The translations under genes and the position numbers were made by a program. Shown piece after piece: positions 43,659 through 51,958 of a stretch of DNA of 64,000 nt. Under the pieces are notes generated by a model. It did no database searches. It was not told where the DNA came from and was given only the letters and a program-made list of their open reading frames with translations. The DNA is taken from assembly GCA_964351865.1 (NCBI GenBank), contig CAYGPJ010000013.1:1-64000 (forward strand), given 5' to 3'. Each line of letters begins with the position of its first letter. Position 1 is the stretch's first letter. This DNA comes from JBCDJI01 sp964351865 (GTDB taxonomy: Bacteria > Verrucomicrobiota > Verrucomicrobiia > Methylacidiphilales > JBCBYL01).

Positions 43659-45565
43659 GCTGCCAAATCTCCAAAATCAAAAAGTGGTTTAATTTTCACC
43701 TCGGATTTGGAATGATTATTTACACTCTTTTTCTCATGATCTTTTCCAGCTTCAGCTTTAGCAGCTTGAGTTGCCGCCTTCTTACTACTTACTCCTTCAG
43801 TTTTCTTGTGTTCAAGCCACTTTAAAACGGGATCCTCTCCAGCTCTGTATTTAAAACGCTTTCTCCGCGTTTCAGATTTTATTAATCGCCGCAAATAAAT
43901 TGAGTGTTTAGTATGTTTCCAATCCCCTCCGACTGTAACATCTCCTATAAATTGCCCTGTCACTCCGTCATAGACTTTCGCGAAACGGGCATCATCTGGT
44001 TCAATAGTTAAGACAATCGCAATCTCACCCATTTTCTTGGATGTAATACAACTCCCATAATATTTATCTCCAAATGCATTTATATGCCTTGTATGTCCCC
44101 GGGCTCTATCACCTTTCACATTCGCCTCAGCTCTCAGGATACATATAGCCCCCCGAGACTGAAGTTCAGGAGGAGCCAAGGTAGTTAAAGTTCCGCTATT
44201 TATCAGACGTGTTGCGTACTCGTAAGGAGATTCAGCTTTAAGTGAAGAATGGGGCCGTTTTTGATACCAATTAACGACTTCCGAAGCTATGCGACAGGCA
44301 TCATTTGTAGTTATCCCTAATTCCAATGCTTTTTGTTCGGAATCATCTCGAACAGGGTCATCTTTTGACGAGCCGGTAGTAGACCGAATTAAATGAAAGC
44401 CATTTTCTTCGAATATACCAAAAAACCTTTCAACGAAAGGTCTACTATTCGGCTCTCCTGGACTGCCCAAACAGAAATGCACACCAAGTTTATCAATGAA
44501 CGTTATCCTGCCATCCTTTGCAATGTGAGACATGGCATTATCTGAGTAAATCACATCGGGAATTTCAGCTGTTCCGCGATTTACGTAAAACTCATTACTC
44601 ATAACCTCATGTTTAAAGTCTTTAACGTCAGGTTGCGCAATGGCTCTCCATACTAAATCCTGCACATCCGCATTAGTATATTGCTCTCCAATTACTACAG
44701 AATAAGCACTAACCGCACGAGTTCTTCTCGATACGAGCGCTAGAAGCCAGATCCGGGAAATAACCAAACGGTGAGTTTCCCCGTGTTCAATCCATTCGTG
44801 AACAAAATATGCGTCGATCCTATGCGCATCCAGTTCCAGCTCCATTGGACCACATAGGCTTCGTACAAATTTATCTGTATCACGACCAGTCTTGCTTATG
44901 TTTTCTGCGGTAGTTTGGGAACCAATCTCAAAATCTTCTGCCCACTCCAAGATATTATTTACGTAGCTACAAATAGTCCGATAACCCATGCTCTCCACAT
45001 TGAACGGCCAACAAGTTTCATCGTATATTTCCACCTGAGTATTTTTTGCATACTCTTTACAAAGTTTAACAAAGTATTGATGTATTTTTGTTCTCCGTTT
45101 GTTAAAATGCTTTGATAATAGTTTTCTCGATTGCACATCAGGAAGACCCTTCAGAATAAATTGATCCAAATCCTGTTTAATTTTTGGAAAGCACAACAAT
45201 AATCGTTTAAACGTTCCCTTCTGCTTCGAACGAAGCTGTTTTTTTAATAAATCTCCTTTTCCAAAATCAATTGATAAATCTATACATTTAGGGATTTCTT
45301 CGAGTAATCGGCAGAATGGCAAACATGCGAGATCTCCGGCCAACATCCCATTCGGCAGCCTAATCTGGCTTCGATCATATACGCGGTATAACTCTGATTC
45401 TGAAATTCCATGGGTTGAACAAATGTCACTGATAGGGTATTTCAGTATTTTATCCCGAATCGCCTGCCTCCGGCTTACGAAAAGCTTTTTCGTGCTCTCA
45501 TTTAGCTCGTCTACCCTTACCAAGGTCCAGGTGATACCAAATATTGTATATTTATCGTTATTCAT
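43655..45565 (-). CDS. tnsB: TnsB-like DDE transposase
   Basis: 636 residues. A winged-helix DNA-binding N-terminus (about 30-200) precedes a retroviral-integrase-like core with Asp251 (HRIDAYFV), Asp342 (VIYSDNAMSH) and Glu379 (NSRPFVERFF). A basic C-terminal tail is expected to contact TnsC. It joins the 3' transposon ends to the target and should bind the repeats at 41241-41340. It overlaps tnsA by 8 bp. Confidence 0.9.
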   Translation of the reverse strand: MNNDKYTIFGITWTLVRVDELNESTKKLFVSRRQAIRDKILKYPISDICSTHGISESELYRVYDRSQIRLPNGMLAGDLACLPFCRLLEEIPKCIDLSIDFGKGDLLKKQLRSKQKGTFKRLLLCFPKIKQDLDQFILKGLPDVQSRKLLSKHFNKRRTKIHQYFVKLCKEYAKNTQVEIYDETCWPFNVESMGYRTICSYVNNILEWAEDFEIGSQTTAENISKTGRDTDKFVRSLCGPMELELDAHRIDAYFVHEWIEHGETHRLVISRIWLLALVSRRTRAVSAYSVVIGEQYTNADVQDLVWRAIAQPDVKDFKHEVMSNEFYVNRGTAEIPDVIYSDNAMSHIAKDGRITFIDKLGVHFCLGSPGEPNSRPFVERFFGIFEENGFHLIRSTTGSSKDDPVRDDSEQKALELGITTNDACRIASEVVNWYQKRPHSSLKAESPYEYATRLINSGTLTTLAPPELQSRGAICILRAEANVKGDRARGHTRHINAFGDKYYGSCITSKKMGEIAIVLTIEPDDARFAKVYDGVTGQFIGDVTVGGDWKHTKHSIYLRRLIKSETRRKRFKYRAGEDPVLKWLEHKKTEGVSSKKAATQAAKAEAGKDHEKKSVNNHSKSEVKIKPLFDFGDLAA

Positions 45566-46211
45566 TTTTACACCAATCTATATTTATTGGACCTTGTGCT
45601 GACATCACACTTGGGGATGCAATGCAGGTATGAGTTTTGAGAGGGCCGCTTTCGAGGTCGACTTCTGCTCTACCTGAAAGCAATAAACCACTAAGGGCAG
45701 CTTGAATATCGCAAGGTTCTCCTAAGGAAGAAAATTGCATAATATTACAGGGGAGTAATTTCAGTATTCCAATTTGAATGCTTGATAATTGAACAGAAAG
45801 TTGGGAAAGGACCGACCATTGAATGATCATCCGCATATTTGAGAGACCAACTTTTGTTACCAAGTTTCTCTCAGTTATCAGTAAGTGCTTGATTGAGGCA
45901 GTTTTAGCATAATCCAACTGCTTAAAAATTTGCTTCTGCACTTCAGACTTTTTAAGGTCATTAAAATATTTGCACTCTACCCAATATGAATTCGAGTCAC
46001 GCTCTACAGTAAAATCTATATTAGGTAACTGAGGGTGATCACGGTAAGGCTCATATTCATACGAAGAGACTAAATAGTCATATTCAAGTGACAGTGCGAC
46101 CTCATACTCCAAATCGGAGTTGGTCTGCATTCTTTTATTATTCTTCCTAGAATAAAATTCCCAGAAATTCCCCCACCCGTGGCGGGCTTTCATGTCTGTA
46201 GGCTTAGGCAT
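45558..46211 (-). CDS. tnsA: TnsA-like endonuclease
   Basis: 217 residues. The restriction-endonuclease-like core has Glu35/37 (SDLEYEVAL), Asp66 (PNIDFTVE) and Glu79-x-Lys81 (WVECKYF), the catalytic pattern of TnsA. It cuts the 5' ends of the transposon so that, with TnsB, movement is cut-and-paste. Presence of TnsA separates this element from the TnsA-less Tn5053-type transposons. The C-terminal half is the likely TnsB/TnsC contact region. Confidence 0.85.
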   Translation of the reverse strand: MPKPTDMKARHGWGNFWEFYSRKNNKRMQTNSDLEYEVALSLEYDYLVSSYEYEPYRDHPQLPNIDFTVERDSNSYWVECKYFNDLKKSEVQKQIFKQLDYAKTASIKHLLITERNLVTKVGLSNMRMIIQWSVLSQLSVQLSSIQIGILKLLPCNIMQFSSLGEPCDIQAALSGLLLSGRAEVDLESGPLKTHTCIASPSVMSAQGPINIDWCKNE

Positions 46212-46254
46212 AGATATTATGCCCCAACCGGTTTGAATTTATAAAAATTCAGCC

Positions 46255-46341
46255 TTGACTTAAGTATAGAAACAAAGAAGATATTCTCACCACAAGGAAC
46301 CTCTAGGTTTCTAGCCCTCGACCCCGGTCGGGGGTTTTTTT
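46255..46341 (+). ncRNA. Candidate small RNA with its own promoter and terminator, upstream of tnsA
   Basis: On the plus strand, TTGACT (46255-46260) is followed 17-19 bp later by AAGATATT (46278-46285), a plausible promoter. Downstream are a hairpin (GGAACC tcta GGTTTC, 46296-46311) and a strong terminator (ACCCC ggtcg GGGGT, then T7, 46321-46341). The predicted transcript is about 50 nt with no ORF. It is divergent from tnsA and convergent with the small HTH gene. It could instead be a terminator serving some other transcript. Confidence 0.4.
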
Positions 46342-46552
46342 ATATTTTCGTTTTCGACAAAAGCTCTCCTGTCTCAAGTTTGTTAATTACTCCGTAAACT
46401 TCCTTCTTGGAAAAAAAAGCCGATTTTCCACGGCTACCAGGGTAAGCAGGCCGTAGGACACCATCCTTAATCAAGCGACTGGATAGTTCTCTCGAGCCCA
46501 GTAAGTATTCTAATTCTTTACGAGTGCAAAATAGCGCATCATTTACAGTCAT
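46340..46552 (-). CDS. Small excisionase/MerR-like DNA-binding protein
   Basis: 70 residues. CTRKELEYLLGSRELSSRLI, a glycine turn (PAYPGSRGKSAFFSKKEV) and a final helix resemble the helix-turn-helix-wing of excisionase- or MerR-type small DNA-binding proteins. It is encoded just upstream of tnsA, on the same strand but separated by the hairpin at 46321-46341. It may regulate the tns genes, but no direct evidence exists. Confidence 0.45.
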   Translation of the reverse strand: MTVNDALFCTRKELEYLLGSRELSSRLIKDGVLRPAYPGSRGKSAFFSKKEVYGVINKLETGELLSKTKI

Positions 46553-46670
46553 TTAGAACTATTATTTTATATTTAGATAAATTACAAGTTTTATATTGTA
46601 TAATATTATAATATTCATCTATATATATCTCTAAGCATCATTTATATTACTTTTGGACGTCCAATTTTAG

Positions 46671-47714
46671 ATGACAAAACGATCTACACGTATCCAGCTT
46701 GAGTTAGCAGAGTATTATAAGATGACTAAACTGGCATCTGAAAGCCTGGGCATGACTATGGCCGCCTTTATTAGAATGTGTCTGCATCGCGGCTTGCAAG
46801 ATATACTCATGTTTCATGAGGAGCAGCTTACTAGAACCCTAGAAAATGAGATTACTCGCTTTTTAAGGGGTAAGAAACTTTCCGAAAAAAAAATAAGACG
46901 GCCTAGACGTAGCAAAAAATCAGCTCTGCGTGAAATTTCACTTTGGAATGACTTTAGAACTCCTACTCATCATGAGTCGCTAGAAGTCACAAATTTCTCG
47001 GAATCGACTACAAAAAAATCAACGATCAGCTTTGGAGAGCTATCTTTCAACTACCATTCCAATTGGAATCAAATATCTGAAGGCTTGCTAGGACTATCAA
47101 CAACTTACAGTTATGAAGAATCTCATAGTCTATTGAACACTTATCTGGCTGAGAATTACAGCAGGCTAATTTCTGATAAAAAAAGCATATACACAACATT
47201 AACTGATTTGCGGAACGCAATTGAAGAGACATATAGAATTAAATTAAATATTCTAGTATTTAATAGGCATATGCTATACGACCTAATTAGCATTCGCCTT
47301 TCTTTGCAAAATGCACCGACATTTGCGTGGTCCCCTTCTACTGAATATCAATCCGAAAGGTACACCTATTTGAATAGCCTCACGGTAGAAGCCAGAAAGA
47401 AGTCTCTGGAAGGAATAAAAACGTCTTTAATATCCTCATACCAAAAATACCGCATGACTAGAAAAAAACTAACTCTTGAATTTCTAAAGGTCAAAAATAC
47501 GCCAACAATTTGGAATAACCCATTTCAACTACAGAAGTATTTAGCGGAAATAAGACCAGCTTACACCAGTAATAAAAAGAGCATTTTCCGTCATAACAGA
47601 CAATCTGATACTCACGGCAGTGGAATCAAATATTCAGACAACGTATTGGATTCAATAAATCCAAAAAATATATTGAAAATTTCTAATATCCTTGGCGACA
47701 GTAGACCCACTTGA
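46671..47714 (+). CDS. Ribbon-helix-helix N-terminus protein of unknown function
   Basis: 347 residues. The first 45 residues (MTKRSTRIQLELAEYYKMTK, then MTMAAFIRMCLHRGL) look like a ribbon-helix-helix DNA-binding fold. A basic stretch follows at about 66-86 (GKKLSEKKIRRPRRSKK). The remaining 250 residues are helical and Ser/Asn/Leu-rich, with no family I recognise. The gene is AT-rich like the tns genes and opposite to them, with a very AT-rich promoter region of about 118 bp before it. Confidence 0.5.
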   Translation: MTKRSTRIQLELAEYYKMTKLASESLGMTMAAFIRMCLHRGLQDILMFHEEQLTRTLENEITRFLRGKKLSEKKIRRPRRSKKSALREISLWNDFRTPTHHESLEVTNFSESTTKKSTISFGELSFNYHSNWNQISEGLLGLSTTYSYEESHSLLNTYLAENYSRLISDKKSIYTTLTDLRNAIEETYRIKLNILVFNRHMLYDLISIRLSLQNAPTFAWSPSTEYQSERYTYLNSLTVEARKKSLEGIKTSLISSYQKYRMTRKKLTLEFLKVKNTPTIWNNPFQLQKYLAEIRPAYTSNKKSIFRHNRQSDTHGSGIKYSDNVLDSINPKNILKISNILGDSRPT

Positions 47715-47751
47715 TCGACGGTTATTAAGTCTGCTTGATGATCAATGGCTA

Positions 47752-48111
47752 CTATTCATTTCGCTCGAAATCAAATTGACTTCGAGGATAAACAGCCCGC
47801 GCCATTTCTAGCGTTGTAATTGTCGCAGAATGGTGCAGACGGGTGACCTCGCCACTCTCATACATATCTGCTAATTCTTTGAGCAACTCTAATTCGCGTG
47901 GGTCTTTTTTGTGGGGATATTCTATGCTACCCAGTTCAAGCAAAATATCATTAGCTGACCTTGATTCTTTACTAGAACATGCAGCGCATAAAATTAACGT
48001 GACCAAAAAAGGAATTTGAATGACCTCTAACGCTAAACGTTTTGTGCTAACAATTTGTAAGTAGATTAGTGATCTCTTGCGTGTTGTCTTCATAGTTCTG
48101 TGATTGAGCAC
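47752..48111 (-). CDS. Small putative membrane or lipoprotein, unknown
   Basis: 119 residues; the start may be ATG 48111 or ATG 48093 (MKTTRKRS). A basic N-terminus leads into a hydrophobic stretch ending LILCAACSSKES, which could be a lipobox around the last Cys of CAAC although the -3 residue is unusual. The rest is charged and helical. It lies 18 bp downstream of the ImmA-type gene on the same strand, so it may belong to that operon. No family recognised. Confidence 0.4.
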   Translation of the reverse strand: MLNHRTMKTTRKRSLIYLQIVSTKRLALEVIQIPFLVTLILCAACSSKESRSANDILLELGSIEYPHKKDPRELELLKELADMYESGEVTRLHHSATITTLEMARAVYPRSQFDFERNE

Positions 48112-48129
48112 GAGCTTACTTAATTTAAT

Positions 48130-48909
48130 TCAATGGGGAAGCCACAATAAACTTAAACCGGCCTCAAATTGAGGCATACGCTTGGTTGCTTCCATAATTC
48201 CTTCCTTACCCCAAGAAAGCTCCGGGTACCAATCCGCTTGATCATAGTGATCCATCTCAGGTGATAGCTCCTGCTCCGGGAGTGCTGCAGAACTGTACCG
48301 TGGTACAGGCATTCCCACACGAACATACGGCACATTTCTTTTTTTGTCCGAGTAGCACCATTTAACGTAACCCTTTTCGTGCCATACTATAGCTAGTCGG
48401 TGTTTGCTTACTTGAGCGTAACGTATGGCGGTGGCAGTCAGTGTTGTTAAAAACTCTTTTGTAAGGTGTTCTATAGTTTCCCAAGAAGGATCACCTTTTT
48501 GACAAAAAGGGCGAAAATATTTTGTAGGCATTAAAAGCTCCGCAGCGAAGCCGTTAGCTTCATATTCTAAGGGGCTACTACCGTAGTCTCTCATGTCCCG
48601 CTCGTTACAAATGAATTGAGGATGACCATCGTGCATTTCCCAATGCCCAAGTTCATGGGCTAGTGTAAAACGCTTTCTGCCTGGAAACCTAATACTGCTT
48701 CGGATTGTAATAATGCCGTCAGACTTTTTTCTGATCAGCCGCCCTTCAGCTCCTTTTAATTCTCCTTCGGTAACCAATACACCTCGATCCATAGCGAGGT
48801 CTTCTAAAGGCACTTCCCTAGGATGAGGGAACCCATACGCTTTCCACACTTTGTAAGCGCCAGCCTGAGCCTTAATCAACCTTACTTGATTGTCCTGTGG
48901 GACCGTCAT
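48130..48909 (-). CDS. ImmA/IrrE-family metallo-endopeptidase
   Basis: 259 residues. The zinc motif HELGH (His85, Glu86, His89) lies in RFTLAHELGHWEMHDG, and YEANGFAAELLMP provides the downstream Glu typical of this family. ImmA proteases cleave repressors, and the CBASS-associated CapP is a member that cleaves the repressor CapH. The 3' part of the upstream 150-aa gene overlaps its start by 38 bp, so translation is coupled. Its likely substrate is that 150-aa protein or the sigma factor upstream (inference). Confidence 0.8.
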   Translation of the reverse strand: MTVPQDNQVRLIKAQAGAYKVWKAYGFPHPREVPLEDLAMDRGVLVTEGELKGAEGRLIRKKSDGIITIRSSIRFPGRKRFTLAHELGHWEMHDGHPQFICNERDMRDYGSSPLEYEANGFAAELLMPTKYFRPFCQKGDPSWETIEHLTKEFLTTLTATAIRYAQVSKHRLAIVWHEKGYVKWCYSDKKRNVPYVRVGMPVPRYSSAALPEQELSPEMDHYDQADWYPELSWGKEGIMEATKRMPQFEAGLSLLWLPH

Positions 48910-49324
48910 TGTTCATTTCATCCAAAAATGCGAGTTCTGCTTCTAATTCGGGAAGGTCTTCATCTGGTGTATCCTCAAACCTTCTGCAATACACTAAAGC
49001 GGCATCTGGATCAGAAGAACTAAGGGTTTTCAATTTAGAGAGTATTTCTTCTCTGATGGAAGAGCCACTTTGGGCGACCTTAGTTCTGCAATTTTCTAGT
49101 GACTCCGTTAATCTAAGTCTTTTTTCACGTGCCGCTGCTAAGCTCTTGCGAGCGCGCACGCCTGTCATCTTATCCATTACCCAAGCATTCAACGCATCAG
49201 AATCTACGCCTTCTTTTGAAAGCACCTCATTGGCTTCATTTATTGAAGGCAATTCGTCGGATTCGAATATAAATGAAGTTAGATCATCAAGCATATCAGA
49301 GCCTGTTCTTTGATTATTATTCAT
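48872..49324 (-). CDS. 150-aa helical acidic protein between sigma factor and ImmA peptidase
   Basis: 150 residues; ATG 49324 has AAGGAAA about 6 nt upstream. It is helical and highly charged, with a coiled-coil-prone middle (ARKSLAAAREKRLRLTESLE) and an acidic C-terminal third (RFEDTPDEDLPELEAELAFL). There is no transmembrane segment. I recognise no family. Its place in the middle of a sigma - X - ImmA operon suggests it is the target of the peptidase or an anti-sigma-type partner. That role is inference only. Confidence 0.55.
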   Translation of the reverse strand: MNNNQRTGSDMLDDLTSFIFESDELPSINEANEVLSKEGVDSDALNAWVMDKMTGVRARKSLAAAREKRLRLTESLENCRTKVAQSGSSIREEILSKLKTLSSSDPDAALVYCRRFEDTPDEDLPELEAELAFLDEMNNDGPTGQSSKVD

Positions 49325-49343
49325 AAAAATTTCCTTATAATTA

Positions 49344-49961
49344 CTAGTGCTGACTTACAGCAGGTTTTGGCCGTATTTCCTCAATAATTCTTTTTAATCG
49401 CTTTCGGACATTAGTTACTTGCATGGCGGTCAATCCAGACTCCTGAGCAATCTCTGATCTTTTTGATGCACCATTAATAATAGCATCAACAACGCTTTTT
49501 TCCTCAGGTTTGTCTTCGACAGCTTCTACTAGAAGCAAAATTAAATCGTCATCATTAGCATCTGATTTAGCATGATTGATAGTGTCTTCTGTGGTCTTGG
49601 CGTAACTCGGGTCTACCTTACCAACCATATTATCATCTGATAAAACATCATTATGGTTTACGAAATTTTTGTTCTCCCACGAATGAACCTGATTGTACAC
49701 TTTACTATAGATTAGTCCCTTAAGAATCAGCCATAGGGGTTTATCTTCGGCCCAGGTGGCTCCGTTTAAGACATCTGCAAAGGCTTCTCTTGCAATATCC
49801 TCCCCTGATGAGCCCTTCGGTAATACTCCATTGACTCCAGACCGCCAGCGGCGCGCTTCAACTCTTTTGATAGCCAAGACAGTTGCTTGTCGAAGAACAG
49901 CAATGATTTCTTCGTCCGACATTCCGGCTAAACGCTCTTCGTTGCGCTCTTTTTGACCCAC
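49344..49961 (-). CDS. ECF-like sigma-70 family factor
   Basis: 205 residues from GTG 49961; an in-frame ATG at 49922 is the alternative. The N-terminal half resembles sigma region 2 (GEDIAREAFADVLNGATWAE, then a helical LILKGLIYSKVYN). The C-terminal helix-turn-helix (RSEIAQESGLTAMQVTNVRK) resembles region 4. A charged linker separates them. It is the first gene of the sigma / 150-aa / ImmA operon and is divergent from the CBASS operon, with 118 bp between the two starts. It may drive either or both. Confidence 0.6.
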   Translation of the reverse strand: MGQKERNEERLAGMSDEEIIAVLRQATVLAIKRVEARRWRSGVNGVLPKGSSGEDIAREAFADVLNGATWAEDKPLWLILKGLIYSKVYNQVHSWENKNFVNHNDVLSDDNMVGKVDPSYAKTTEDTINHAKSDANDDDLILLLVEAVEDKPEEKSVVDAIINGASKRSEIAQESGLTAMQVTNVRKRLKRIIEEIRPKPAVSQH

Positions 49962-50079
49962 AAAAAAAGAATATTCAAAAAAACATACAAAGCGATGGCA
50001 ATTTTTTGGGTTAGCTCAGCACTAATGAGTAAGGGGACGAGTGATTCCCACAAACTTAACAAGAATAGGAAATATAAAT

Positions 50080-50838
50080 ATGATAGCACATAAACCAACC
50101 ACCGAAGAAGGTGTCCGCTTTATTCAGGAGGCATTTGCAACGGAACAAGAATGTTTGGAGGCTTCCCTGAGGTCTTCAAACCGTATTCAGCATCAGGGAG
50201 ACAAGGGGGAAGTTAATGAGGAGCACTTTATCGACGCCCTACGCCATTACCTGCCCGATCGCTACACCGTAGAAAAAGCTTCGGTTATCGATTCCCAAGG
50301 CAATACCAGCGATTCGATTGATGTTGTCGTATTTGACCGTCAATACACACCTACTCTGCTAGATAACAACAAACATCGTTACGTCCCCGCAGAGAGCGTG
50401 TACGCAATCTTCGAGTGTAAACCGACCATCAATAGCAGCTACCTGCAATATGCCGCAGACAAAGCAGCCTCAGTGAGATCCCTGCATAGAACGTCTATAG
50501 CGATCCACCATGCAGGTGGGAAGTTTCCTGCTAAAAAGCTTCAACCTATTATTTCGGGTATACTTTCCATTGATGTGGAATGGGTGGGTGGACTCGGTGA
50601 AACTTTCGAACACAACCACCAGTTACTTACTGGAAACCGTCAGCTTGATTGTGGGTTTGCAGCCACTGGCGCTTGTTTCGATGTATTCGATGAGAATGAT
50701 ACATACACCTACGGTCCTTCTGAAAATGCGTGGGCATTCTTTGCATTTCGTCTTTTAGAACGCTTGCAGAGGGCTGGCACTGTACCTGCCGTCGATTGGT
50801 CGGCCTACGCTTCTCAACTCAGTAAAAACCTCAACTAA
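50080..50838 (+). CDS. DUF6602-type protein, PD-(D/E)XK-like, CBASS-associated
   Basis: 252 residues from ATG 50080, supported by AGGAAA about 8 nt upstream; a GTG at 50041 is possible. The core SIDVVVFDRQYTP (Asp81) and AIFECKPTI (Glu112-x-Lys114) form a restriction-endonuclease-like D...ExK pattern. The AESVYAIFE context and the AADKAASVRSLHRTS helix match what I recall of DUF6602. It lies 7 bp upstream of the CD-NTase gene, so it is likely the CBASS effector, presumably a nuclease switched on by a cyclic nucleotide. The effector role is inferred. Confidence 0.65.
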   Translation: MIAHKPTTEEGVRFIQEAFATEQECLEASLRSSNRIQHQGDKGEVNEEHFIDALRHYLPDRYTVEKASVIDSQGNTSDSIDVVVFDRQYTPTLLDNNKHRYVPAESVYAIFECKPTINSSYLQYAADKAASVRSLHRTSIAIHHAGGKFPAKKLQPIISGILSIDVEWVGGLGETFEHNHQLLTGNRQLDCGFAATGACFDVFDENDTYTYGPSENAWAFFAFRLLERLQRAGTVPAVDWSAYASQLSKNLN

Positions 50839-50845
50839 AACTAAT

Positions 50846-51958
50846 ATGTACGATTATTCAGAACAGATTGAAGCCTTTCGATATGACAAGGTCCGCTTAA
50901 AACATGAATTTAAAGGAAAGCTTTATCAGCATCGATCCTCCAACAGGAACAGGCTCATTACGCGTCTGCCAGAAAGGATTCCGGGACTACAAATTTCACT
51001 AAGTTCATTTAAACCTCAGGGATCTGCTGCTGTAGATACCATCATCCAAACGATTTTCGTTAATGAAGAATACGATATCGATGATGGTATTGTTTTGCGG
51101 AAAGAAGATCTCGTTGACGAGAATGGTAACGAGCTTTCTGCCGAAGAGGTGAAAATGCGGGTATTGAAGTCGCTTAAAGATAAGCGTTTCATCAAGCAAC
51201 CTAAAATGGCGGCGAATGCGATCCGTGTCTTTTACAAAGAAGATGACGAAGAGAGGCATCATGTTGATTTTCCGGTGTATCGAAAATACCAGAACGACGA
51301 CGGCCAAACTATTCGGGAACTGGCAGGCGAAAATGGTTGGGTCGAATCTGACCCCACTCAGGTCAATGATTGGTTTAAACGCCAAGTAGAACAAGGAAAC
51401 AGCACCTGTGATGGGCAAGGCACGCAAATGCGTCACCTCATCCAGCTACTCAAGCGCTTCTGTAGAAGCAGGTATAATTGGGATCTTCCTAACGGCATGA
51501 AATTGACGATGCTTGTTGCTGAATGCCAGCCTGCGTATTCAAGCCGAATCGATATTGCTTTTCGTGAGCTGCTCGAAGCTCTTGAACTGCGGCTTTCCTA
51601 CGACAAGGTAATTCGTAACCTTGCACATCCTGACCAACCGGAAATTTCCAGAACAACATCGGACAGTAACGTTGAAGAACTCGAAGTTCGCGTCCGTGAA
51701 GCCTTAGAGTATCTCAGGAGTTTGGATGCCGATGATTCGAATAATCGTGTTACAGCTCGAAAAGCCTGGGACTGGATTTTTCAGAGTGATGGTTATTTAA
51801 AGGCATATGATGACAAGCTCAAAGAAGCTGAAGAACGCGACAAGAAATTAGAAGCTTCGGCTCACCTAATTAATGCAGGCAATGCGCGAACTTCAGCCCT
51901 CGGTGTTATTGGCTCATGTGGAACCACCAATCAACCGCATGAGTTTTATGGCGACTAG
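50846..51958 (+). CDS. CBASS cyclic-oligonucleotide synthase (CD-NTase)
   Basis: 370 residues. The nucleotidyltransferase active site is complete: Gly59-Ser60 (KPQGSAAVDT), Asp77 and Asp79 (YDIDDGI) and the third Asp141 (HHVDFPVY). The helical C-terminal half fits the CD-NTase fold. CD-NTases make cyclic di- or trinucleotides on phage infection to activate an effector. It sits 7 bp after the DUF6602 gene and its 3' end overlaps the E2-like gene. The exact second messenger cannot be read from sequence. Confidence 0.85.
   Translation: MYDYSEQIEAFRYDKVRLKHEFKGKLYQHRSSNRNRLITRLPERIPGLQISLSSFKPQGSAAVDTIIQTIFVNEEYDIDDGIVLRKEDLVDENGNELSAEEVKMRVLKSLKDKRFIKQPKMAANAIRVFYKEDDEERHHVDFPVYRKYQNDDGQTIRELAGENGWVESDPTQVNDWFKRQVEQGNSTCDGQGTQMRHLIQLLKRFCRSRYNWDLPNGMKLTMLVAECQPAYSSRIDIAFRELLEALELRLSYDKVIRNLAHPDQPEISRTTSDSNVEELEVRVREALEYLRSLDADDSNNRVTARKAWDWIFQSDGYLKAYDDKLKEAEERDKKLEASAHLINAGNARTSALGVIGSCGTTNQPHEFYGD

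Larger units (their letters stand above)
41231..46211. mobile_element. Tn7-like transposition module (end repeats plus tniQ-tnsC-tnsB-tnsA)
   Basis: Four overlapping genes, tnsA to tniQ, read toward the repeat-bearing end at 41231. The element must continue beyond 46211 because cargo-type genes follow and no second end is seen here. No tnsE and no CRISPR-Cas genes accompany it, so targeting would rest on TniQ/TnsD. The tns genes are visibly more AT-rich than the neighbouring dcw genes. Only the left boundary is proposed; the right boundary given is simply the end of tnsA. Confidence 0.7.

Noticed and set aside
46212..46340. Second transposon end upstream of tnsA
   Set aside because: No copy of the GTCGGGA repeats in either orientation is present here; only the sRNA/terminator-like structure is seen.
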